Source: Gp6-AA40 sp046765795
GTDB lineage: Bacteria > Acidobacteriota > Vicinamibacteria > Vicinamibacterales > UBA2999
Direction: 5' to 3'
DNA length: 10,006 bases
Assembly (NCBI GenBank): GCA_046765795.1
Contig: JBKPRH010000105.1
Location: 1 to 10,006 of the forward strand
Positions within the stretch are counted from its first letter, which is position 1. Each line of letters starts with the position of its first letter. Below, piece after piece: positions 1-6,423 of this stretch. The notes beneath the pieces are model-generated. The model was not told where the DNA came from and searched no databases. It saw nothing but the letters and a program-made list of their open reading frames with translations. The position numbers were made by a program, and so were the translations under genes.

Positions 1-563
1 GGAGAGAAGTCAAGACCGCTGACGAGTACCGTGGCTGGCTGATGCAGCGGGACTCGCATCCTGCAGCGCTGATTCAGCGGGAGGTGCTCGCGAAGGGACG
101 GCGAGCGCTGGTCGTCTACGGTGACGGTCACTTCCAGGCGAGAAGCGAGCGTCCAGGACGATCGCTTGTCGGCATACTCGAGACAACGGGGACCAAAGTC
201 TTCACGGTGACGAGCACCTTCGCGGACCTCTCGAAGTTTCAGAGCGACGTCGCGGGTTGGCCCACTCCGTGGCTCGCGTTGTTGAAGGGCACTCTCGTCG
301 GTGCGGCACCCTATGACACATTCTTCGGTCCGCCACCACCCGTGGACTTCTTCAAGGCCAACCCGCTCATCGAGGATCACTTCGACGCCGTGCTCGTCAT
401 GGGGACCGCCTCTGAGATGCGGTTAGCTCCACTCGAGTACCCCCACTGCAACGATCCTGACTACGCGCGAATGCGACGAGTCAGGATGGAACTGGCCGGC
501 ATTCCAGTGGCATCGGACCCACAGCGGCTCAGCAGGGAGTGCGCCGCGGCCGCGCCGAAATAG
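1..563 (+). CDS. Uncharacterised protein with GDGHF motif, C-terminal part (5' end off the window)
   Basis: The reading frame is open to the left edge, entering at base 3, so only the last ~186 residues are visible. The first in-frame ATG (42) is preceded by 13 sense codons and is probably internal. I see a short patch ALVVYGDGHFQ, then KVFTVTSTFADL, a tryptophan- and proline-rich stretch (GWPTPWLALLKG), FFGPPPPVDFF, and a final FDAVLVMGTASEMRLAP strand. There is no membrane segment in the visible part. The alternation of strands with a Gly-Asp-Gly-His turn recalls the ligand-binding loops of ChaN/TraB/EreA-like proteins, but that is a loose resemblance and not an assignment. The frame ends in TAG, 106 bp before padR. 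A predicted promoter in that gap suggests this gene is not in the padR operon. I am confident the frame is coding, because its codon pattern matches its neighbours and there is no rival frame, but not of its function. Confidence 0.72.
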   Translation, partial: REVKTADEYRGWLMQRDSHPAALIQREVLAKGRRALVVYGDGHFQARSERPGRSLVGILETTGTKVFTVTSTFADLSKFQSDVAGWPTPWLALLKGTLVGAAPYDTFFGPPPPVDFFKANPLIEDHFDAVLVMGTASEMRLAPLEYPHCNDPDYARMRRVRMELAGIPVASDPQRLSRECAAAAPK

Positions 564-570
564 CCTCCTC

Positions 571-600
571 TTTACATCCCACACGAAGCAAGCATAGACT
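571..600 (+). promoter_or_regulatory. Candidate sigma-70-type promoter for the padR-permease operon
   Basis: TTTACA at 571-576 matches five of six bases of the -35 consensus. It lies 18 bp upstream of TAGACT at 595-600, which matches four of six of the -10 consensus. Transcription would start near 606-608 and give a leader of about 60 nt. Both boxes lie after the stop of the upstream gene. Promoter rules for this phylum are poorly known, so this is a plausible reading only. Confidence 0.35.
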
Positions 601-621
601 CCTGTCGGCATCACACAGGAG
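599..621. promoter_or_regulatory. Perfect 7-bp dyad over the predicted transcription start, possible PadR operator or leader hairpin
   Basis: CTCCTGT (599-605) and ACAGGAG (615-621) are exact inverted repeats separated by 9 bp. The dyad overlaps the candidate -10 box and start site. PadR regulators often repress their own promoters by binding dyads containing TGT...ACA half-sites with a similar spacer, so an autoregulatory operator is a reasonable reading. The same repeat could form an RNA hairpin acting as a terminator for the upstream gene, but no T-run follows it, which makes that less likely. Confidence 0.4.
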
Positions 622-629
622 CGCCTTCA

Positions 630-658
630 GGCTTTAGGCTCTGGGCTCTAGGCTCTGG
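630..658 (+). repeat. Four tandem heptamers GCTYTRG in the padR leader
   Basis: Units are GCTTTAG (631-637), GCTCTGG (638-644), GCTCTAG (645-651) and GCTCTGG (652-658), in exact 7-bp register and preceded by a G at 630. The array therefore presents four GGCTYT hexamers, starting at 630, 637, 644 and 651. It ends immediately upstream of the padR ribosome binding site. Short tandem units like this are prone to slippage. See the hairpin entry at 651-665. Confidence 0.85.
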
Positions 659-665
659 GAGAGCC
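651..665 (+). promoter_or_regulatory. Hairpin enclosing the padR ribosome binding site
   Basis: GGCTCT (651-656) pairs perfectly with AGAGCC (660-665) around a GGG loop. The likely Shine-Dalgarno sequence GGGAG (657-661) is thus split between loop and stem, 8 nt before the ATG at 670. Any of the upstream GGCTYT copies in the heptamer array could pair with the same AGAGCC, giving alternative structures of different loop size. The pairing is read directly from the sequence. A role in controlling translation is inference. Confidence 0.5.
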
Positions 666-669
666 TCAC

Positions 670-1011
670 ATGGAAAACCGCTCATCGATTCTCCAGGGCA
701 CTCTGGATCTGATGGTGCTCAAGACCCTCGACGTGATGGGGCCGATGCACGGCTACGGCCTGGCGCGTCGCATCGAGCAGATCAGCGAGGACGCGCTGCT
801 GGTCAATCAGGGCACGATCTATCTCTGTCTCATCCGCCTCGTGCAGAAGCGCTGGATCTCCGCGAAGTGGGGAACATCGGAGAACAATCGCAAGGCGAAG
901 TTCTACGCCATCACCAAGGCTGGACGAAAGCAGCTGCAGGCTGAGGCCAGCAACTGGGAGCGGCTGTCCGGCGTCATCGGCCGGCTGCTGCGTCTGTCGC
1001 CGAGCGCGTAA
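670..1011 (+). CDS. PadR-family transcriptional regulator
   Basis: This 113-residue winged-helix repressor is of the short PadR type usually found beside ADOP permeases. The N-terminal helix (ILQGTLDLMVLKTL, residues 7-20) and MHGYGLARRIEQIS (26-39) are the classic PadR opening. QGTIYLCLIRLVQKRWI (47-63) is the recognition-helix region, and the wing follows with NNRKAKFYAITKAGRKQLQ (72-90). A C-terminal helix to residue 107 would serve dimerisation. The usual family wording in the recognition region is closer to G-(S/T)-LYPALHRLE; here it is YLCLIRL, which could alter DNA specificity. The ATG at 670 is preceded by GGGAG at a normal distance. It stops 3 nt before the first permease and is the first gene of the operon. 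The effector ligand is unknown. It probably represses its own operon, as PadR proteins commonly do. Confidence 0.95.
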   Translation: MENRSSILQGTLDLMVLKTLDVMGPMHGYGLARRIEQISEDALLVNQGTIYLCLIRLVQKRWISAKWGTSENNRKAKFYAITKAGRKQLQAEASNWERLSGVIGRLLRLSPSA

Positions 1012-1014
1012 GCC

Positions 1015-3723
1015 ATGGTCGCGCCGTTGCTGCGGATGCTGGGGCGCGTGCTCGCGGTGCTGACCAGACGCCGCGACGATGAGGATCTCGAGCAGGAGCT
1101 CGACGCGCATCTCGGCATGCTCGTCGACGACTATCGACGCAGCGGTCTGAGCGAACGCGATGCACGGCGGGCGGCGTTGGTGGCTGTCGGCGGCCGCGCC
1201 CAGCTTCGCGAGGAGCACCGCCGCACGCGCGGCCTGCAGTGGCTCGAAGACCTCATCGTTGATCTTCGCTACGCGTGTCGCGCGTGTGCGGGTCAATCCG
1301 GATTCACCATGACGGTGGTAGTGACGCTCGCCATCGGCATCGGAGCCAACACCGCGATGTTCAGCGTCGTGCGTAGTGTTCTCCTTGAACCACGTCCCTA
1401 TGCGAATGCGGATCGGCTGGTGACGGTGAGCGAACTCTGGCCGCAGCTTCCCGGGCCGCGACCGGTATCGATGCTCAACTATCAGGACTGGGTCCGCCAG
1501 AACACCGTGTTCGATCGCATCGCCGCCGTGTCGTGGGGAAGTGTCACGGTCAGTGGAGTCGGCGAATCCGTCTATGTCAACGGATCAACCGTCTCCCCCG
1601 CGTACTTCGACGTGTTCGGTCTGCGCGCCGCTCTGGGACGCACGTTTCTACCCGGCGAGGATCAGCCCGGCCGCGATCGTGTCGTGGTGATCGGGCATCG
1701 TCTATGGATTTCGCAGTTTGCGGCGAATCCGGCGATTGTCGGAACGTCAATCCGTCTCGATGGACAGAGTTACACCGTCGTCGGCGTCATGCCGCCGCAC
1801 TCGAGCATCGAGTTCCTCGATCCACAGATCTGGCGTCCACTTGCGTTCGACACGCTTCCACCCCGCGGATCGCGAACGTTGCGACTGGCCGTGGCCAGGT
1901 TGAAGCCGGCTGTCACTCGCGACCAGGCACAGACGGAGATGCAGGTCATCGCGAAACGGTTGGCTGCCCAGTATCCCGAATCGAACCGCGACTACGGCGC
2001 CGTCGTCGAGGCGCTCACCGGTCCCGTTGGACCGAACGTTGAGACATCGTTGTATCTGCTGTTCGGGGCAGCGGGTCTCGTGTTGATTATTGCGTGCGTC
2101 AATCTTGCTGCGCTCGCGCTCACGCGAGGTGGGACACGCACGCGCGAGGTGGGCATTCGGCTGGCGCTTGGCGCCACACGAGGCCGGTTGATGCGTCAGT
2201 TCCTGACCGAGCATCTCGTGCTTGGCATGTGCGGTGGTCTTGTTGGAATCGCCCTCGGCTATGGGCTCGTGACAATCATGAAGGCAGCCATTCCCACGAC
2301 CGGTCTGCGCGCCGCGTTCCCTCCAGACACGGTGATTGGCGTCGATGGCTGGGGCTGGCTGTTTGCCGTAGCGCTGTCGGCTATCAGCGGGCTCTCGTTT
2401 GGGTTGGCACCAACCATCGTCGCGACACGCCAGTCTCTCACCGCGGCGATCACGCCAGGCGGAGGTCCACTGATGGCGTGGAGTCGCGCACGCGGCCGCC
2501 ACTTCCTTATCGCGGTCCAACTGGCTGGTGCGTTCGTTCTCGTCGTCAGCGCCTCAGCGCTCGTTCGCGGATTCGTCGCGCTGAGCGCACGCGTCGAGTC
2601 TGGCTTTACGGCGACGAACGTACTCACGGCACAACTCCCGACACCATACAGGCGGTTCGAATCCGCTGTGGCGCTCAACGCTCACCTCGACGAGATCGCG
2701 CGGCGCATTCAGTCGCTGCCAGGGACGCGCGATGTGGCGTTTGCTGATTCGTTGCCTACACAAGGTGCCTCGTACTTGACGCGGTTTCAGATCGTCGGTC
2801 GGGCCACGGACCAATTTCTGCGTCGGCCGCTCGGCGGTTTCAAGGTGGTAAGTCCCTCGTACTTCCAGGCTGTCGGTCTTCGTCTTCTTGCGGGCCGTGT
2901 CTTGGACGACGGCGACCGCGACGGTGCGCCGTTTGTCGTTGTCGTCAACGAGACGCTGGCGCGCACGCACTTTCCCGGAGCATTGGCGGTCGGCCAGCGG
3001 CTGCTGATGCGCCGCATCCCGCTCGAAGCCGCGACATCAGCCGCAGGACCGGCCCGTCAGGTCCGCCTGACGGCCGATCTCGAATGGACAATCGTCGGCG
3101 TCATCGTCGACGAAGGCGTGGACCCGTTCGGCAACCGAGTCGCCGAACCAACGGTTTACGCGACGCGCGAGCAGCACCCGCGCGCGAATCTGGCGCTGGT
3201 CGTTCGCACGGAGGGCGACCCAGCGCTCATGCAGGAGCCGGTTCGCAAGGCAGTATCTGCGTTTGACCCGAATCAGGCACTTGCCGACATCGCGCCGCTC
3301 GAGACACTCGCCCCTGCCGATGTCGCTCCGGATCGTCTGCGATCGCTCTTGATCTCGATGTTTGCGGCGATTGCCGTGGCGCTCGCTGCTCTGGGCCTCT
3401 ACGGCGTCGTCTCTTACGCCGTCGCGCAACGCACTCGGGAGATCGGCATCCGCGTGGCGCTCGGCGCGCGACGGCTCGACGTCGGGATGCTCGTCGTACG
3501 TCAGACGATGACGATCGTGACGGTTGGCCTCGCAGCTGGTGTCGGTCTCGCACTGATCGTCTCACCAACGCTGCAGGCGTTTCTCTATGGCGTGCCGGCC
3601 GTCAATGTCGCGTCGTTTCTGTCCGTCGCCGGCGTGTTGACCGGCGTTGCCCTGATTGCGTGCTACGTGCCGGCACGGCATGCCACCACACTCGATCCGC
3701 TGAAGGCGCTGCGTCAGGAGTAG
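1015..3723 (+). CDS. ADOP-type ABC transporter permease 1 (MacB/FtsX-like)
   Basis: This 902-residue inner-membrane protein is the usual length for acidobacterial duplicated orphan permeases. Residues 1-85 form the cytoplasmic permease-prefix region (RRRDDEDLEQELDAHL, then LSERDARRAALVAVGG). The first membrane helix is at about 98-120 (VVVTLAIGIGANTAMFSVV). A MacB-type periplasmic domain spans about 121-340. The first FtsX half has helices near 345-369, 400-422 and 445-468, with the signature TRTREVGIRLALGATRGRL at 374-392. Another helix lies at 497-518 and a second periplasmic domain at about 520-770. The second FtsX half has helices near 778-800, 830-855 and 866-886, with QRTREIGIRVALGARR at 805-820. 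The family works with an ATPase like MacB or LolD in export or force transmission, but none is encoded here. The ATG is 3 nt after the padR stop without a clear Shine-Dalgarno sequence, so translational coupling is likely. The substrate cannot be read from sequence. Confidence 0.96.
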   Translation: MVAPLLRMLGRVLAVLTRRRDDEDLEQELDAHLGMLVDDYRRSGLSERDARRAALVAVGGRAQLREEHRRTRGLQWLEDLIVDLRYACRACAGQSGFTMTVVVTLAIGIGANTAMFSVVRSVLLEPRPYANADRLVTVSELWPQLPGPRPVSMLNYQDWVRQNTVFDRIAAVSWGSVTVSGVGESVYVNGSTVSPAYFDVFGLRAALGRTFLPGEDQPGRDRVVVIGHRLWISQFAANPAIVGTSIRLDGQSYTVVGVMPPHSSIEFLDPQIWRPLAFDTLPPRGSRTLRLAVARLKPAVTRDQAQTEMQVIAKRLAAQYPESNRDYGAVVEALTGPVGPNVETSLYLLFGAAGLVLIIACVNLAALALTRGGTRTREVGIRLALGATRGRLMRQFLTEHLVLGMCGGLVGIALGYGLVTIMKAAIPTTGLRAAFPPDTVIGVDGWGWLFAVALSAISGLSFGLAPTIVATRQSLTAAITPGGGPLMAWSRARGRHFLIAVQLAGAFVLVVSASALVRGFVALSARVESGFTATNVLTAQLPTPYRRFESAVALNAHLDEIARRIQSLPGTRDVAFADSLPTQGASYLTRFQIVGRATDQFLRRPLGGFKVVSPSYFQAVGLRLLAGRVLDDGDRDGAPFVVVVNETLARTHFPGALAVGQRLLMRRIPLEAATSAAGPARQVRLTADLEWTIVGVIVDEGVDPFGNRVAEPTVYATREQHPRANLALVVRTEGDPALMQEPVRKAVSAFDPNQALADIAPLETLAPADVAPDRLRSLLISMFAAIAVALAALGLYGVVSYAVAQRTREIGIRVALGARRLDVGMLVVRQTMTIVTVGLAAGVGLALIVSPTLQAFLYGVPAVNVASFLSVAGVLTGVALIACYVPARHATTLDPLKALRQE
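3716..3720 (+). promoter_or_regulatory. Ribosome binding site that fixes the GTG start of permease 2
   Basis: AGGAG lies inside the last two codons of permease 1, 7 nt before the GTG at 3728. The nearest in-frame ATG (3746) has no such site and would remove six residues of the conserved prefix. The overlap of this signal with the upstream coding end ties translation of the two permeases together. Confidence 0.8.
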
Positions 3724-3727
3724 AGCC

Positions 3728-6397
3728 GTGCATGCATTGTGGCGAATGTTGTCGCGCGTGATCGCCCTCTTCAGACATCGTCGGGACGATGGCGATCTCG
3801 ATCAGGAGCTGGATGCACACCGCACGCTCCTGGTGGACGAGTACCGTCGCCGCGGCCTTTCGGAGGATGAGGCCAGACGTGCCGCGCGTCTGACGCTGGG
3901 CAACGCGACGCAACTGCGCGAGGCGCACCGCGAGATTCGCGGTGTGCCACTGCTCGAAGAAGTCGCGCGTGATTTCCGTTACGCGCTGCGCGGGTGCCGT
4001 CGTCAGCCCGCATTTACCACTGTGGCCGTCGTCACGCTGGCGGTCGGCATCGGGGCAAACGCCGCGGTCTTCTCGATCGTGCACGGCGTGCTGATGCGTC
4101 CCCTGGCATATGCCGATCCAGATGCGCTCGTGTCAGTGACGAGAAGCCGTTCGGCGGCTCCCGGTGGCCAGGTGTCTCTGGCGCGGTGGATCTCGCTGCG
4201 GCGATGGGAGTTGATGCGAGACGCGCGCACGCTCGAGGTCGGTGTGTATCGGCCGTCGTTCGAGGATGCGATCCTCGCCGGTCGCGAGCCGGTCGTGTTG
4301 AAAGCGGGGCGCATGTCGGCCAACGTGCTACGGATTCTTGGTGTGCACCCGATCCGGGGACGAGGTTTCCGTCCGGATGATGACACCGAAGGAAGTCCGC
4401 CGGTCACGATCATCAGCGAGCGGCTGTGGGCGCGCCAGTTCCAACGCAATCCGTCGATTGTGGGCACGACGATCAGCCTGGGTTCGGTCCCACGTACGGT
4501 GATCGGGATCCTTCCAGCAGACTTTCAGTTTCCTGTCAGGGACATCGACCTGTGGCTGCCGCAGCCTGCGGCTGCGGGGTTCATCGCCCGTCAGTACTGG
4601 GCCTGCTGCACGCCGCTCATGGGCGTCGCACGGATTCGTCCGGGCTTCACGAGACAGCAAGCCGACGCCGAGATGGCGGTGCTGAACAACCAGTACGAGC
4701 CTCCGGGACAGCGACGCGTTGACACTGGTGCGGTCGTCCTGACGTCACTGAAGGACTCGCTGGTCGGACCCGTGAACACCTTGCTGTGGATGCTGATGGC
4801 AGCGGTCGGGTTCGTGCTGCTCATCGCGTGCGCGAACGTGGCGACACTGCTCACTGCGCGAGCGACGTCCCGCGTCCGTGAGTTCGCGATGCGTTCAGCA
4901 CTTGGTGCGAAGCGATCGCGCATCGTGCGTCAACTCGTGACTGAAAGCCTCGTGCTCTCGATGTTCGGCGGCGCGCTAGGGCTTGTCATCGCCTACGCTG
5001 GCGTGAGAGCAGTGGCGACGATGACGTTGTTCGATCTGCCGCGCGCGAACGAGCTGTCCGTCAATGGAACCGTGCTCTTCTGGACGGTGGCGATCACGTT
5101 CGTCACTGGCGTCGTGTTTGGCACGTTCCCGTCATTGCAGTTGTTCAAGCCGTCGTTGATCGATCGGTTGCGACAGGGCGGTGTGAGCGAGAGTGAACCA
5201 GGCCGCTTGCGTGGCTTGCAGATCGGCGCACGCGGTGGGCTCGTTGTCGCGCAGGTCGCACTCTCGCTGATTCTGCTCATCGGCGCGGGCCTCATGGGAC
5301 AGACGATCGCCAGGCTCACACATGTCGATCTGGGCTTTCCATCGGCAGGCCTGTTGACGATGCGCATTCCGCTGCCGGTGGCCACGTACGACACGGCCGA
5401 GAAGCGCGCGCGATTCTTCGACGAGCTCGTGACGCGCGTGCAGGCGATTCCCGGCGTTCGAGGCGCGACCGTCGTGCGCGCGCTGCCAACCACCGGAGGA
5501 CTGGGCACCAATCTCCAGATCGTCAGCCAGCGAATTGCGGATCCGGGCCACACCCAGGCGGTGCACACCGTCGTGCCCGGTTATTTCGAGGTGGTCGGTC
5601 AGCGGGTGAAGCAGGGGCGGTCGTTCGAGCCGCGCGACAACACCGCAGGTGCTCCAGGCGTCGCGATCGTCAATGAAGCGTTTGCGCGGAAGCATTGGCC
5701 GTCGTATCCGACGCTGACGCCGATCGGTGAGCGTCTGGAGATTCCGGTCGTCTCCTTGAAACCGCTCGACGTCGTGGGTGTGGTTGCCGACGTGAAGCAT
5801 AGCGGCCCGACGCGCGTGGCGGAACCGCAGGTCTACATTCCCGATAGGCTCTATCCGCCACAGTTCGCGTTCCTGGCGTTGCGGGCCGACGGCGATCCAT
5901 TTCGTGCGGTGGATGCCGTTCGTGCGCAGGTCCGGGCTATTGACCCGAACCAATCGATCACGGACGTCAAGATGATGGACCAGATTCTCGAGAGCGCAAC
6001 AGGGCAGCAGCACCTCGCAGCCCGCGTCCTGGGACTCTTCGCGGGAGCAGGCGTGCTGCTTGCCGTGATCGGTCTGTATGGCGTGATGGCGTATTCGGTC
6101 GCGCAACGCACGCAAGAGATCGGAATTCGTCGAGCGCTCGGCGCCAGGCACGGCGAGATCCTGTGGATGGTCGTCGGTCAGGGACTTCGCGTGACGGTCA
6201 TCGGCCTGGTGTGCGGCCTGGCCGGCGCGTATGCGAGCACCCGCCTCTTGCGATCGTTGCTGTTCGAGGTGAGCACGACCGATATGACGACCTTCGTTGT
6301 CGTGCCCGTCGTGTTTGTACTGGTAACGGTGATCGCGAGCTTGATTCCGGCGGTGCGCGCCGCACGGATCGATCCGGTCGGCGCGCTGCGAGTCTGA
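3728..6397 (+). CDS. ADOP-type ABC transporter permease 2 (MacB/FtsX-like)
   Basis: This 889-residue paralogue of the preceding permease has the same architecture. The prefix is at 1-85 (HRRDDGDLDQELDAHR, LSEDEARRAARLTLGNATQLREAHR). The first helix is at about 98-120 (AVVTLAVGIGANAAVFSIV), followed by a periplasmic MacB-like domain at about 121-345. The first FtsX half has SRVREFAMRSALGAKRSRI at 381-399 and helices near 352-376, 407-427 and 448-468. A further helix lies at 504-525 and a second periplasmic domain at about 530-760. The second FtsX half has helices near 767-790, 818-838 and 855-876, with QRTQEIGIRRALGARHGEI at 793-811. A vicinal cysteine pair (WACC, 291-294) lies in the first periplasmic domain and has no counterpart in permease 1. 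The start is GTG, 4 nt after the previous stop. The protein probably pairs with permease 1 or forms homodimers driven by an ATPase encoded elsewhere; that part is inference. Confidence 0.96.
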   Translation: MHALWRMLSRVIALFRHRRDDGDLDQELDAHRTLLVDEYRRRGLSEDEARRAARLTLGNATQLREAHREIRGVPLLEEVARDFRYALRGCRRQPAFTTVAVVTLAVGIGANAAVFSIVHGVLMRPLAYADPDALVSVTRSRSAAPGGQVSLARWISLRRWELMRDARTLEVGVYRPSFEDAILAGREPVVLKAGRMSANVLRILGVHPIRGRGFRPDDDTEGSPPVTIISERLWARQFQRNPSIVGTTISLGSVPRTVIGILPADFQFPVRDIDLWLPQPAAAGFIARQYWACCTPLMGVARIRPGFTRQQADAEMAVLNNQYEPPGQRRVDTGAVVLTSLKDSLVGPVNTLLWMLMAAVGFVLLIACANVATLLTARATSRVREFAMRSALGAKRSRIVRQLVTESLVLSMFGGALGLVIAYAGVRAVATMTLFDLPRANELSVNGTVLFWTVAITFVTGVVFGTFPSLQLFKPSLIDRLRQGGVSESEPGRLRGLQIGARGGLVVAQVALSLILLIGAGLMGQTIARLTHVDLGFPSAGLLTMRIPLPVATYDTAEKRARFFDELVTRVQAIPGVRGATVVRALPTTGGLGTNLQIVSQRIADPGHTQAVHTVVPGYFEVVGQRVKQGRSFEPRDNTAGAPGVAIVNEAFARKHWPSYPTLTPIGERLEIPVVSLKPLDVVGVVADVKHSGPTRVAEPQVYIPDRLYPPQFAFLALRADGDPFRAVDAVRAQVRAIDPNQSITDVKMMDQILESATGQQHLAARVLGLFAGAGVLLAVIGLYGVMAYSVAQRTQEIGIRRALGARHGEILWMVVGQGLRVTVIGLVCGLAGAYASTRLLRSLLFEVSTTDMTTFVVVPVVFVLVTVIASLIPAVRAARIDPVGALRV

Positions 6398-6402
6398 TGC
6401 AC

Positions 6403-6422
6403 GCGCAGGCTGAAGCCTGCGC
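6403..6422. repeat. Palindromic element between convergent genes, probable bidirectional terminator
   Basis: GCGCAGGCT (6403-6411) and AGCCTGCGC (6414-6422) are perfect inverted repeats around GA, only 5 nt after the stop of permease 2. On the minus strand the element begins 1 nt after the TAG stop of the dehydrogenase gene. As RNA it would fold as an 8-bp, GC-rich hairpin with a CUUCAG-like tip on one strand. No T-run follows on either strand, so it is not a textbook intrinsic terminator, but its place between convergent genes suits termination or 3'-end protection. A related element lies at 7953-7968. Confidence 0.7.
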
Positions 6423-6423
6423 T

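Noticed and set aside
599..621. Intrinsic terminator for the leftmost gene
   Set aside because: The dyad has a GC stem but is followed by GCGCCTTCAGG, not a T-run, so I prefer an operator or leader structure.
682..1296. Minus-strand open frame (204 codons) opposite padR and the start of permease 1
   Set aside because: Antisense shadow without a ribosome binding site or recognisable motifs.
4559..4577. Perfect 8-bp inverted repeat CCGCAGCC/GGCTGCGG inside permease 2
   Set aside because: It falls on codons for a Pro-Gln-Pro-Ala-Ala-Ala-Gly stretch, where G+C-rich codon choice readily makes such repeats; no context suggests a regulatory role.
5132..6151. Long minus-strand open frame (339 codons) opposite permease 2
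   Set aside because: It lies wholly antisense to a clearly homologous permease, has Arg/His-rich low-complexity translation, and is the expected shadow in a high-G+C coding region.
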